Shown here piece after piece: positions 52,801 to 61,013 of a DNA stretch of 64,000 nucleotides. Under the pieces are notes generated by a model that was not told the origin of the DNA, made no database searches, and saw only the letters and a program-made list of their open reading frames with translations. Position numbers and translations under genes: made by a program. How positions within the stretch are numbered: the first letter of the stretch is position 1; each line of letters starts with the position of its first letter. This DNA is from Actinopolymorpha pittospori (GTDB lineage: Bacteria > Actinomycetota > Actinomycetes > Propionibacteriales > Actinopolymorphaceae), in contig NZ_JADBEM010000001.1 of NCBI RefSeq assembly GCF_014873875.1, positions 5,270,001 to 5,334,000 of the forward strand. Direction: 5' to 3'.

Positions 52801-53665
52801 GGTCGGCTTGCGCCGGATCGGCGAACTGCTGCAGACGCCGACCTCGACAGCGCAGTCCGATGATCCGCGCGCGGTGTCCTCGTTGTCGGGGGAGATCAGG
52901 TTCGACGACGTGCGGTTCGGTTACGTCGCGGGCGAGGAGGAGGCCCTTCGGGGAGTCGACCTGCGGATCGTGCCCGGAGAGACGCTCGCCGTGGTGGGCG
53001 AGACGGGCGCCGGCAAGTCGACCTTGATGAAGCTGGTGGCGAGGTTCTACGACCCGACGTCGGGCGTGGTGCGGGCAGACGGGGACGATCTGCGCAGCCT
53101 CGACCTGACTGCCTACCGGCACCGGCTCGGCGTCGTACCCCAGGAGGCCTACCTGTTCTCCGGAAACGTCCGCGACGCCATCGCCTACGGCCGACCGGAG
53201 GCGAGCGACGCCGACGTCGAACGCGCCGCCCGTGCCGTCGGAGCGCACGACATGATCGCGACGCTTCGCCACGGTTACCTGCACCCCGTGGGCGAACGCG
53301 GGCACGGCCTGTCCGCCGGGCAGCGCCAGCTCCTGGCGCTGGCCCGGGCCGAGATGGTCGACCCCGACATCCTGCTTCTCGACGAGGCCACCGCCGCGCT
53401 CGACCTCGCCACCGAGGCTGCCGTCACCCAGGCGACCGAACGCCTCGCGCAGCGGCGTACGACCCTCGTCATCGCACACCGGCTCACCACCGCGGCACGG
53501 GCCGACCGGATCCTCGTCGTCGACGCGGGCCGCATCGTCGAGACCGGTGCGCACGAGGACCTCGTGCGTGCGGGAGGCCGGTACGCACAGCTGTGGGAGA
53601 CCTTCACCGGCGCGGGTGACGAGCCGCCTGAGTCACGGCCACGCGAACCAGCCGCGCTGGCGTAG
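49808..53665 (+). CDS. Fused ABC exporter (TMD-NBD-TMD-NBD), multidrug/lipid type
   Basis: A 1285-residue protein with both halves of a type IV exporter. Half 1: membrane domain about 55-345, Walker A K424 (GGAGSGKST), signature LSGGQRQRIAL, Walker B LVLDD with Asp547 in place of the catalytic Glu. Half 2: membrane domain about 705-1000, Walker A K1070 (GETGAGKST), signature LSAGQRQLLAL, Walker B LLLDE with E1193. Half-1 Walker B plus half-2 signature make one degenerate site, as in TM287/288-type heterodimers. The linker has repeated ELDG--- units. A GTG at 49820 is an alternative start. Drug or lipid export is inferred from the family. Confidence 0.9.
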   Translation: MGLLVAEATDDTAAAKATTKPTRATETTKIEATAGSPGRGTADGETSTPTGGGGWLGRLAAYCWRFRRAVILGVMCSVGASAVAALTPLIVREVVDQVVVGQRQPLAPWLALLVGAGVLRLVFSLVRRIQANRLAYGVEYSLRTDLFASLQRLDGAQQDRLRTGQVVSRAISDVTMIERLLENTPLLASSVVLFVMSLGIMVVLSPLLTVVALVMVPALTLVARRGSKVLFPSFWDYSQRAGEVAGVVEAAVTGVRVVKGFGQEHREQEKLEGALRTLFAAGLRRTRLASRFFPTFNAIPALGQVGVLALGGWLALRGDITLGTFLAFATYLASMIGPVMMFVRNFALWQTAKAALVRVYEIIDSRPSITDAPDAVDVPADAALVELDQVTFGYDADHPVLRDVSLRIEPGETLALVGGAGSGKSTVALLLARFYDPQAGQVRVGGRDIRDFRTSSLRSRMGMVFEESFLFSDTVGSNIAFGRPDARDDDVVAAARGAEADAFIRALPEGYDTVVGERGLTLSGGQRQRIALARALLTDPSVLVLDDATSAVDAGVEAEIHATLRRVMRGRTTLLIAHRRSTLRLADRIAVLHRGELVDCGTHEELVARCPRYRMLLSGHDSELDGERAGELDGVRDGADEAAPTDRAGLWDNPPEAEGTGVFGGSGLPAEQAAGIANLPPATDVPRIDVADARRPEPGFSLGRLIRPFRAGLSLVLVLLILDAVAQLVIPWLTRAGIDHGVNAGQTGALFGLSAIALLVVLAAWLVRGFEQFAVGRTGENMIFWLRTKMYAHLQRLGLDYYERERGGHVMTRMTSDVDAVTSFVQSGLGQAVVAVLSFFGVLGVMLTLDAGLTAGVLTMVPAFVVAALLYRKYASRAYSAAREQLSEVNANFQENVAGIRVAQAYGRERRNIEVFGKLSLTYRSTQMRAQVLMSVFFSFVDLANELAVAIVLGIGAGRVAGGSLTAGGIVAFMLYLTMLFSPLQQMSQVFDGYQRAKVGLRRIGELLQTPTSTAQSDDPRAVSSLSGEIRFDDVRFGYVAGEEEALRGVDLRIVPGETLAVVGETGAGKSTLMKLVARFYDPTSGVVRADGDDLRSLDLTAYRHRLGVVPQEAYLFSGNVRDAIAYGRPEASDADVERAARAVGAHDMIATLRHGYLHPVGERGHGLSAGQRQLLALARAEMVDPDILLLDEATAALDLATEAAVTQATERLAQRRTTLVIAHRLTTAARADRILVVDAGRIVETGAHEDLVRAGGRYAQLWETFTGAGDEPPESRPREPAALA

Positions 53666-53691
53666 TCCCTCGGCTATGGGCGACCCGTCGT

Positions 53692-54294
53692 TCACCGCCA
53701 GGCGCCGAGCACCCGAGCGACCACGTCGTTCACCAGGCTGGGCGGGATGGGCTGGTGGGCGATGAAGCGGCGGTAGAAGAGCGGGCTGGTGAGCAGGTCG
53801 GTGGCCAGCTCCGGATCGAGGTGACTGGGCAGTTGGCCGCCCTCGCGGGCGCGGGTCAGGGCGACGAGGATCGGTTCGCGGCGGCGGCGGGTCAGGTCGG
53901 CGTGCAGGGTCGCGAGCGTGGGGTCGCGTTCGGCGGCGTCGATGAAGGCCGCGAGCAGCCGCGGGAACGGAGTCTCTTCGAGCAGGGCCACGAAGGCGGT
54001 GAGGAGCTGGGCCACGTCGGTCTGGACGTGGCCAGTGTCCGGCACGGGAAAGGGCTCGAACGTGGCGTCCATGGCGTCGACCATGAGCGCGCCGGAGGTG
54101 GGCCAGTGTCGGTACAGGGTGGCCTTGCTCGCGCCGGCGCGCCGGGCCACCGCCTCCATCGTGAAGCCGGGCAGGCCGTGCTCGTCGAGCACCTCGAGAG
54201 CGGCCCGCAGTATCCGTCGACGCGCTCCCGCCCCCCGCGAGATCGGCTCGCGAGACTCGGATCGGTCCCCATCCTGTCCAGACTCGCCGGCCAT
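53692..54294 (-). CDS. TetR-family transcriptional regulator
   Basis: A 200-residue TetR regulator. The HTH is at about residues 24-68 (GARRRILRAALEVLDEHG, then ARRAGASKATLYRHWPTSGAL); the rest is the ligand-binding helical domain. GGAGG lies 7 bases before the ATG. It is divergent from a DoxX-like gene with a palindrome-rich 70-base intergenic region and lies just downstream (convergent) of the fused exporter. It probably represses itself and the DoxX-like gene; control of the exporter is possible but its promoter is 4 kb away. Confidence 0.92.
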   Translation of the reverse strand: MAGESGQDGDRSESREPISRGAGARRRILRAALEVLDEHGLPGFTMEAVARRAGASKATLYRHWPTSGALMVDAMDATFEPFPVPDTGHVQTDVAQLLTAFVALLEETPFPRLLAAFIDAAERDPTLATLHADLTRRRREPILVALTRAREGGQLPSHLDPELATDLLTSPLFYRRFIAHQPIPPSLVNDVVARVLGAWR

Positions 54295-54306
54295 TGCCCC
54301 ACCTCC

Positions 54307-54353
54307 ATCGAAACGCTAGCGTACAGATGCTAAGAGAACGCTCTCGTTTCGAT
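54307..54353. promoter_or_regulatory. TetR operator region between divergent genes
   Basis: Outer 9-base arms ATCGAAACG (54307-54315) and CGTTTCGAT (54345-54353) form a perfect inverted repeat. Inside lies the 10-base palindrome ACGCTAGCGT (54313-54322). The element sits between the ribosome sites of the TetR and DoxX-like genes, as expected for a TetR-family operator. Confidence 0.65.
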
Positions 54354-54364
54354 AGGAGGGTTCG

Positions 54365-54751
54365 ATGAGGCGAACCGCCGTGCGGGACCGCTACCGCGTC
54401 GGTGCCTACTGGGTCACCACCGCGGTCGCGGCCGGAGAGTGTGCGGTCGGCGGCGCGATGGACCTGCTCCGGATGGCGCCGTTCTACCCCTTGCTGATCG
54501 ACCTGGGGTATCCCGGTTACCTGGCCACGATCATGGGAACCGCGAAGATCATCGCGGCCGTGGTGCTGCTCGTACCCTCGTTGCCGCGACTGAAGGAATG
54601 GGCCTACGCCGGTGTCATGATCAACATGATCGGTGCGGCGGCCTCACACCTCGCCGTACACCAAGCCCCGAGCAGCGTCATCGCACCGGCCATGTTCGCG
54701 GGGCTGGCGATGCTCTCCTGGGGCTGGCGCCCGCCCACGCGTCGGCTCTGA
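54365..54751 (+). CDS. DoxX-like small membrane protein
   Basis: A 128-residue protein with four predicted membrane helices. The FYPLLIDLGYPGYLATIMG and IIAAVVLLVPSLPRLKEWAYAG segments are typical of the DoxX-like family. AGGAGGG lies 6 bases upstream of the ATG. Members are linked to redox or membrane stress and are commonly next to TetR regulators. It is the probable target of the divergent TetR gene. Confidence 0.88.
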   Translation: MRRTAVRDRYRVGAYWVTTAVAAGECAVGGAMDLLRMAPFYPLLIDLGYPGYLATIMGTAKIIAAVVLLVPSLPRLKEWAYAGVMINMIGAAASHLAVHQAPSSVIAPAMFAGLAMLSWGWRPPTRRL

Positions 54752-54803
54752 ATCCCCGGCTCGGACGGACAGGTTGGCCGCTGCCACCGCTCGTCCGGGC
54801 GAC

Positions 54804-56030
54804 TCAGGTACGGCGCTGCGCCTTCCGATGGTCGGCCACGACCCGCGTGGCGACGACGCCACAGACGGGAACGCTCATCGCCACGACCGCCCAGGGCAAC
54901 ATGAGCCCGGCCATGGTCGCGGCCGCGACACCGAGAAGGACGACACAGGCGACGAGGACGTAGCCGAGCCTCGGCGAAGGCCCGATCTCAAGCGGTGCGT
55001 GCAGCGCCCATTCGAGCAGCAGGAACACACAGACGGGTGTCGCGACCACGAACCCCACCAACCCGATGGGCGAGGCGATGTGATGGGTGAGCGTCTCGGC
55101 CACGACCTCCAGGGCGGCGCCGAGAGCCGCGAGACCGGCGAAGATTCCGTAGTGGGTGTAGCTCCACCAGTACGAACGCTCCCGATGGTGGACGAGCCCG
55201 TAGCCGGCGGGCGCCAGGAAGTACAGCCACCAGCAGCCGAAGAGCAGAACCAGACCACCGATCCCGACCAGCACGGTGTCGAGGTTGACGCCTGCCCGGA
55301 CGGCGGGTGCGAGCGCGCGGGAGGTGGCGAGCACACTCTCACCGAGCACGATGAGTGTGAACAGTCCGTGCCGCTCGGCGATGTGGTGCGGATGCCAGGT
55401 GATGCTGGCGTGCCGTTCGGCCCAGACGGGCAGAGCCAACTCCGCGGCGACCAGGACGAAGTACCCGACGAAGCCGGCCGTCTCCGGTAGCGCCAGCCGG
55501 GCGATCCAGGCGGCCTGCACAAGGGCGATGCCCACCTCGTAGCGGCGCGACGTCACCGCCCGGCCCGGGTCGTCGTGCCCCGCGCGCATCCACTGCACCA
55601 GCATCGCTACGCGCATGATCACGTAGCCGATGGTCACGGCGGTCCAGTCCTGCTCGTTCAGCGCCGCGGGGACGCCCGCGGCGAGCACGAGCACTCCGCC
55701 CATCTGCAGCAGCGTCACCAGCCGGTAGGGGGCGTCGTCGGGGTCGTAGGCGGAGGCGAACCAGGTGAAGTTCATCCACGCCCACCAGATCGCGAAGAAC
55801 ACCATCAGGTAGCCGACCAGCCCCTGCGCCGTGTGGCCCTCCACGATCGCGTGCGCGAGTTGTGCCGCGGCCGCGGCGACCGCGACGACGAACGTGAGGT
55901 CGAACAACAGCTCCAGTGGCGTCGCGGTCCGGTGGGGCTCACCGGCGTCCCGCGCGACCATCGGCACCCGCCACCGACGACCACCACCACCTGGCGGCGC
56001 CGTGGCCGGACCGTCGGTCATCGTGCACAC
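54804..56030 (-). CDS. Low-temperature-requirement A (LtrA) family membrane protein
   Basis: A 408-residue multi-pass membrane protein with about twelve hydrophobic segments. The LtrA signature near the start, TPLELLFDLTFVVAVAAAAAQ, and the segments WWAWMNFTWFASAYDPDD and ERHGLFTLIVLGESVLA are diagnostic. GTG at 56030 (AGGTGG 7 bases upstream) or ATG at 56021 may be the start. The biochemical role of the family is unknown; the original mutant of Listeria fails to grow in the cold. It lies alone, convergent with the DoxX-like gene. Confidence 0.9.
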   Translation of the reverse strand: MCTMTDGPATAPPGGGGRRWRVPMVARDAGEPHRTATPLELLFDLTFVVAVAAAAAQLAHAIVEGHTAQGLVGYLMVFFAIWWAWMNFTWFASAYDPDDAPYRLVTLLQMGGVLVLAAGVPAALNEQDWTAVTIGYVIMRVAMLVQWMRAGHDDPGRAVTSRRYEVGIALVQAAWIARLALPETAGFVGYFVLVAAELALPVWAERHASITWHPHHIAERHGLFTLIVLGESVLATSRALAPAVRAGVNLDTVLVGIGGLVLLFGCWWLYFLAPAGYGLVHHRERSYWWSYTHYGIFAGLAALGAALEVVAETLTHHIASPIGLVGFVVATPVCVFLLLEWALHAPLEIGPSPRLGYVLVACVVLLGVAAATMAGLMLPWAVVAMSVPVCGVVATRVVADHRKAQRRT

Positions 56031-56230
56031 GTCCCTACCACCTGCGCGGGTACGCCCACCGTCAGGCTGCTCTGGCGAGTGACAGCACCCCGAAGACCGC
56101 CGAGTCGGCTTGTTCGCTCCGAAGGTGGAATCCCCCTCGATGCGAAGGGGTATACCTGGACGACGCCGGCCCCGCCCGACGTGCGGGCGGCCGGAGGTGT
56201 CCAGCTACGAAACCGCGAGGCCGGTGATGA

Positions 56231-56818
56231 TCAGCGGTTTCCCGTGACGGCCCCCACGGGTGGTTCGCTGAGAACGCGGACGATGAACGTGTGGAAGTCG
56301 TTCATGAACCGCCGGAGGAACTCCTCGGTCCCCTCGTCGGTCACCTTTCCGGCTTCGGTGAACAGGCCCGGCGTGTAGTGGATGTAGCCCTCTGGACTGT
56401 TCATCTGAGGTGAACGGAGATATCCCAGCACGCTCCGCAGGTGCTGCTGCGCGATAGCGGTCCGCAGCGCCCCGGGAGAGGCGCCGATCACGGCTGAGGG
56501 CTTGCGCGCGAAGGCGTTGTCTCCGGCTGGGCGCGTCGCCCAGTCGATGGCGTTCTTCAGCGCACCCGGAATCGAGCGGTTGTATTCCGGGGTCACGAAC
56601 ATCACGGCGTCCATACCGGCGATGGAGTCCTTGAGTGCCGTACCAACCACCGGATAGTTGTCGTCGTAGTCGTAGCTGTACAGCGGCAGGTTCCTGATCG
56701 AGATCTCCGTGAACTCCAGGTCAGGTGGGGACAGGCGGATCAACGCCTTGGACAACAGGCGGTTGATCGACGCGGTCGCGAGACTGCCCACGAGATAGCC
56801 GACCCGGTACATGGTCAT
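56231..56818 (-). CDS. NADPH-dependent FMN reductase / quinone reductase
   Basis: A 195-residue flavodoxin-fold reductase. The N-terminal phosphate loop is GSLATASINRLL, and the family's FMN contact motif is FVTPEYNRSIPGALKNAIDW near residue 74. GASPGALRTAIAQQHLR is another conserved segment. A GGAGGGAG site precedes the ATG (a second ATG two codons later is possible). It reduces FMN, quinones or azo compounds at the expense of NAD(P)H in the cytoplasm. Confidence 0.92.
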   Translation of the reverse strand: MTMYRVGYLVGSLATASINRLLSKALIRLSPPDLEFTEISIRNLPLYSYDYDDNYPVVGTALKDSIAGMDAVMFVTPEYNRSIPGALKNAIDWATRPAGDNAFARKPSAVIGASPGALRTAIAQQHLRSVLGYLRSPQMNSPEGYIHYTPGLFTEAGKVTDEGTEEFLRRFMNDFHTFIVRVLSEPPVGAVTGNR

Positions 56819-56971
56819 CGGGATCTCCCTCCCGCCCGAAGTGTGCGCGCCCGCTCAGGGCAGCGCCGTCGGTGGCGAAGACACGCTCGCCGTCCACGCA
56901 AGCAGGCCGCGCCGCAAGCCGCAAGGGTCTCTGAGGGGGTGCGCCGCCTGCCTTTCGGCCGCGGCAGAGGC

Positions 56972-57976
56972 TCAGGGCTGTTCCCTCGCCTCGAGATCAA
57001 GGTCGTGGGGGACGTGTTCGGGTGGGATGTCGCGGAGGCGGAGATAGCGGACGGCGTGGCGCCAGCGGCGGCCGCGGTCGGTGGCGATGTCGGCGCTGAT
57101 CTCCACGACGACGGTCGGTTCGACCCGTACGTAGGGTGTGGTGCCGCTGCGCCAGGTGATCGCGAGCTCTGGTGGCCAGGGATGGTCGGCCGGCGCGGGG
57201 AGAAGGTGTGGGGCGATGTCGGCCGCGGCGCGGTCGGTGAGTCGCGTGGAGGTGCCGACGACGCGGAGTCTGCCGGTTTCGGAGTCGATGCGTCCCAGGA
57301 TCAGGCTGTGTGGGCGGGTCAGTTCGCCGGTGACGCCCCCGATGATGGCTTCGGTGGTGGCGCGGGTCTTCAGCTTCAGCCAGAGGCGGCGGCCGGGTTC
57401 GTACCTGCTGGTCGAAGGTTTGATCACGACCCCTTCGACTCCTACGACGGACATCTCGTCGAACCAGCGGCGGGCGACGTCGAGGTCGTTGGTCTGCATG
57501 CTCAGGGCGAGGGGTGCGCCTGGTGGTGCTCGCAGGAAGAGGGCTTCCAGGGCGTGGCGACGTGTCGTCAGTGGCTGGCGGCGAAGGTCGCGGCCGGCGA
57601 GTTCGAGGATGTCGAAGACGATCAGGTGGGCTGGTTCGGAGCGGGCGAGGTCGTGGGCGCGGCGCCGGTGGGCGTAGCGGTGTTGGAGGGCGGAGAAGTC
57701 CAGCTTCCCGCCGGTCCAGCGGACGATCTCGCCGTCCACGACGGTGCCCGGAGGCAGGGTGGAGTACACCGCACCGCCGATCTCGGGGAAGGCGTCGGTG
57801 AGGTCGGTTCCGTGCCGGCTGACGAGTTGGACGCTCGCGTCCTCGTGGACCAGGGCGATTGCGCGGTATCCGTCCCATTTCGGTTCCATCAACCAGCGAC
57901 CGGGCCGTGGTCCGGGCTCGGGAAGGTGGTCGGTGCTCCGCGCGAGCATCGGCTCCAGGGGCAGCCGCACATGCAC
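56972..57976 (-). CDS. ATP-dependent DNA ligase (LigC-like)
   Basis: A protein of about 334 residues with the adenylation motif E-P-K33-W-D-G (Lys33 takes AMP), followed by RHGTDLTDAFPEIG, VVDGEIVRW (motif III region), VEGVVIKPSTSRYEPG (motif IV) and WLKLKTR (motif V), then an OB domain with VVGTSTRLT. Its size and the lack of polymerase or nuclease domains fit LigC of actinobacteria, a repair ligase. GTG at 57976 is the likeliest start because motif I follows soon after; longer in-frame starts would overlap the divergent gene's leader. No Ku gene is in the window. Confidence 0.87.
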   Translation of the reverse strand: MHVRLPLEPMLARSTDHLPEPGPRPGRWLMEPKWDGYRAIALVHEDASVQLVSRHGTDLTDAFPEIGGAVYSTLPPGTVVDGEIVRWTGGKLDFSALQHRYAHRRRAHDLARSEPAHLIVFDILELAGRDLRRQPLTTRRHALEALFLRAPPGAPLALSMQTNDLDVARRWFDEMSVVGVEGVVIKPSTSRYEPGRRLWLKLKTRATTEAIIGGVTGELTRPHSLILGRIDSETGRLRVVGTSTRLTDRAAADIAPHLLPAPADHPWPPELAITWRSGTTPYVRVEPTVVVEISADIATDRGRRWRHAVRYLRLRDIPPEHVPHDLDLEAREQP

Positions 57977-58149
57977 ACGTCCACACTCCGCCGCGAGCCG
58001 GACGGAGATGTCAGTGGGGGAGTGCGACACGCTGCGTAGGGGAGTGCGAGGCGGTGCGTGGTGGCTCGTGCGGAGCGTTCGCCATCGCTCGCATCGTCTT
58101 GCTCGTTGGTTCATCTTGCCGTCGATCAGGATCGGTAGCGTCCCAGGTC

Positions 58150-59199
58150 ATGATCGAGCATGGCAACGGCTTCAACCGGGTCACCCGCCGTGGTGTCCTC
58201 CTCGGCGCGGTGGGCGCCGCCGCACTGGCCGCGACCGCTGGCAACGCCTCCGCGAGCCCTCTCCGCCCTTCCGCAGGTCGACCGCGGGTGCTGGTTGCCA
58301 CGAACGAACCCTGGGGTACGTACCACGTCAGCCCGCTGCTGGCCGAGGCACAGCGCCGCGGCTACCAGCTGACCCAGCTGGTGCCCGACCGCTCGCAGAT
58401 CAAGCCGGGCGACCCGGTACCCGTCGCCACGCCGGAGGAGGCACCTGCCGGCGACGTGCTCGTCGTCAACGGGGCCGACGACTGGCCCGCTGACTGCGCC
58501 AAGCGGTTCTCCCGGCTGCCGTTGGTGGCCAGCTCCCTGGCCTACCTGCAACCCGTCGAGGCACCCCGCGCCCGTGAGCTCCGCCCGCGGCTGCGCACGA
58601 TCACGTCGTCCTCGCCCGCCGAGGGGCGGTCGTTCGCCAAGTACCTCGGTCAGCACCGTCGGATCCAGATCGTCGGCTCGCCCCAGACCGACGGCCTGCC
58701 CGAGCGCAGTCCGCAGCCCGACACCGTGCTCGTCCTGACCAGCGTCACCTACCCGGACGAGACCGGTGGAGCAGCGCCCGGCACCCAACTGCTGCTGGAC
58801 GCGGCGGCCCGGCTGCAGGCGGCCGGCAAGCGGATCCTGGTCGGCCTGCACCCACGTGAGAATCCCGCGCTCTGGGACCAGTACGAAATCAGCCCCGTGC
58901 CGTCCGTTCAGGCATCGGCGACCGCTGAGGCGGCTGTTGGAATCCCCGGTACGGTGTTCCCGCTCGTCGTCGCCGTGGGCACACCGGTCGTCGGCTGCGT
59001 CGATCCGGCGCTGGAAGTACCCGACTACCTCCTGGACGTCTGCTCCTCGACCATCGACACCGCCGACGCGGCTGTCGCCGCCATCCAGGCAGCGCAACTG
59101 CCTGACGCGCACACCATCGCCGACGCTGTCGGTCCGGTCGGTGGGTCGGCGGCACGGCTGCTCGACGCGTGGGGCCAGGCGGCACGGCGCGGCAAGTAG
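58150..59199 (+). CDS. Tat-exported protein of unknown function
   Basis: A 349-residue protein with a Tat signal (RVTRRGVLLGAVGAAALAATA, residues 9-29; cleavage after ASA). The mature part has Rossmann-like alternating strands: PRVLVATNEPWGTYHVSPLL at the start, VLVVNGADDWP, and a second half VLVLTSVTYPDETGG then KRILVGLHPRENP and VPVGTPVVG-like VAVGTPVVGC. The two-lobe look, with H-P-R-E and a late G-TP--G, recalls GT-B or UDP-GlcNAc 2-epimerase-like folds, but a Tat-exported enzyme of that type would be unusual. The ribosome site is weak. No family assigned. Confidence 0.7.
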   Translation: MIEHGNGFNRVTRRGVLLGAVGAAALAATAGNASASPLRPSAGRPRVLVATNEPWGTYHVSPLLAEAQRRGYQLTQLVPDRSQIKPGDPVPVATPEEAPAGDVLVVNGADDWPADCAKRFSRLPLVASSLAYLQPVEAPRARELRPRLRTITSSSPAEGRSFAKYLGQHRRIQIVGSPQTDGLPERSPQPDTVLVLTSVTYPDETGGAAPGTQLLLDAAARLQAAGKRILVGLHPRENPALWDQYEISPVPSVQASATAEAAVGIPGTVFPLVVAVGTPVVGCVDPALEVPDYLLDVCSSTIDTADAAVAAIQAAQLPDAHTIADAVGPVGGSAARLLDAWGQAARRGK

Positions 59200-59292
59200 G
59201 TTCGGCGACCCCCACAGGTCTCGTCCTGGGGTCCGGCCGCAGATCGGCCTCGAACGCATTCGTTCGGCGCGCGCTGAGCTAGCGTTCCACCC

Positions 59293-60243
59293 ATGGATCT
59301 GGGCATCCCGGCGGCGCGAGAGCTGGGACGGTGCTTCTTGGCCGCCCAGCATCCCTTGACCCGACTGTGGGTGGACGATGCCGTACGGCTGAACATGCTC
59401 GCCGAGCAATGTGCCGACGACGTGCAGCTGGCAACCGACCTGGATGTCGCCGCGTCGCGAGCACAGAGGTTTGCGCCCGGCCTCCCCGCCGAAGCACTCC
59501 TCAACCGTTGGACGGCCGCGAACGATGACCTGAACGCAATGCTGAGCATGAGATGGGAGGGCGGAGATCCAAACAAGCCGTTCGTGGACGCAACGGTGAC
59601 GAGTCGACCGCTCACGGGTGATGACCTGCCCGTGCTGGTGCGTGCCGGCGCCGAGGTCTTCGGAGCTCTTCGTCCTCGCTACCTGCGCCTGTGGAGTGCC
59701 GCGCCACCCGGCCGATTCGTCGGAACCAGACCCGACAGACGATTTCTCGCTGCGCCTGTGGGAGGGCTCCGTGCCGGCTTCGAACAGTCCGTGCCATCGG
59801 AGCTGATGCTGACGCCGACACGCGATCTGGACCATTACCAGGATGCCAGCGCGGCCTACGACGACATCGACCACGAGCACCGGGCGCACGCGGAGCAAGC
59901 CCAGATCGCGAGCCGCAGGGCCCTCGAACAGAGCCTGAGGGCAGGCACTCTGTTCGACATCGCCGTTGAGGGGCACTGGGCGGGGTATGTGTCCGTGAGG
60001 ACCAAGGGCGAGTCGCTGGGCATGCCGGCCTACGTCGTCCAAGAACTCGTCCTGGCCACGAAGTTCCGCGGCCGCGGATACGGACCTCACCTGACGACGC
60101 TGCTCGCGAGAGCACTGCCGGACGAGACTCGCGTACTGGTCGGCGCCGTCCACGCTCGCAACAGAGGCGCCCGACAAGCCGCCGAACGCGGCGGACGAAC
60201 AGACGTCGGCGGATGGATCCAGGTACCCCACAAGACAGGTTGA
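59293..60243 (+). CDS. GNAT-family acetyltransferase with extra N-terminal domain
   Basis: A 316-residue protein whose last 120 residues form a GNAT domain: the acetyl-CoA loop is TKFRGRGYGPHLTTLLAR (about 256-273), followed by VGAVHARNRGARQAAERGGR as in motif B. The first 190 residues have no family I recognise and contain a partly acyltransferase-like segment. The ATG directly opens the open frame and lies 94 bases after the preceding gene. The acceptor is unknown. Confidence 0.8.
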   Translation: MDLGIPAARELGRCFLAAQHPLTRLWVDDAVRLNMLAEQCADDVQLATDLDVAASRAQRFAPGLPAEALLNRWTAANDDLNAMLSMRWEGGDPNKPFVDATVTSRPLTGDDLPVLVRAGAEVFGALRPRYLRLWSAAPPGRFVGTRPDRRFLAAPVGGLRAGFEQSVPSELMLTPTRDLDHYQDASAAYDDIDHEHRAHAEQAQIASRRALEQSLRAGTLFDIAVEGHWAGYVSVRTKGESLGMPAYVVQELVLATKFRGRGYGPHLTTLLARALPDETRVLVGAVHARNRGARQAAERGGRTDVGGWIQVPHKTG

Positions 60244-60298
60244 GTACCCCCTGCCCCTGCGCCCGTGGCAGGACGTTCCACCGACTTTGCGGTGCGAG

Positions 60299-60850
60299 CT
60301 AGTACAGCGACGCGGTCAGATCGCTCAGGATCGCCGCCACCGTTTCTTCCGGCGTTTGGGAGCTCGAATCGAGCCACAAGCCGCGGCGCGGAGTGTCTCG
60401 GAGTGCGAGTCGCATCGAGGCGACTGCCTCTGTGAGTGTCATGCCGGGCTTGTGCCAGTCGCGGTAAGAGGTCTTGCCCCTGCGAACCTCTCGCTCCACG
60501 ATGGCCTCGACCGACGGATCGAGAACGACCAGGTGACGCTCGGCGTTCCTGATCCACGCCATCCACCTGGTGACATCTTCGCCCAGAACGATGTCGGTGT
60601 AGACGAAATCGAAGCCCGCCTCTGCGTAGTGCTGTGCGACGAGCGCTGCCGCGTCGTATCGCAGCCGCACCTGACGGACCGCCTCCGGGTCGGGGTCTGG
60701 AGTCATGTCGACGTTGCCGGCGGCGACCATCCGGTAGAAGACATCGCCATCGAAGGCAGCGGACAGTGGACCCAGGCGGGCCGCGAGCAGGGGCCCAATC
60801 GTCGACTTGCCAGCGGCCTGCATGCCCGTGACCATCACGACTCTTCGCAT
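60299..60850 (-). CDS. P-loop small-molecule kinase (chloramphenicol-phosphotransferase-like)
   Basis: A 183-residue P-loop NTPase. Walker A is G9-M-Q-A-A-G-K-S16; a DGDVFYRM segment near 43 places acidic residues for substrate binding, and a lid region REVRRGKTSYRDWH supplies arginines. The fold and length fit the AAA_33/CPT-like kinases that phosphorylate small molecules. The ATG used starts the first strand; earlier in-frame starts have no ribosome site. It is convergent with the acetyltransferase. Confidence 0.82.
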   Translation of the reverse strand: MRRVVMVTGMQAAGKSTIGPLLAARLGPLSAAFDGDVFYRMVAAGNVDMTPDPDPEAVRQVRLRYDAAALVAQHYAEAGFDFVYTDIVLGEDVTRWMAWIRNAERHLVVLDPSVEAIVEREVRRGKTSYRDWHKPGMTLTEAVASMRLALRDTPRRGLWLDSSSQTPEETVAAILSDLTASLY

Positions 60851-61013
60851 GGCGACCAACCCTGACCTCCGGAGCAGTACTCGATCACCGTCGCGCTGCG
60901 CGGCAGACAGTAGCGGCGCGGCACAAGAGGGCACCAACGAATTACCGCACGGACCGGGGACCGTCGGGTGAAACCGGTTGAGTCGACGCGCGACGTGACA
61001 CTAGCTTCTACGG

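Noticed and set aside
55575..56378. Plus-strand open frame opposite LtrA
   Set aside because: Low-complexity His/Arg-rich composition and complete overlap with a clear membrane-protein gene.
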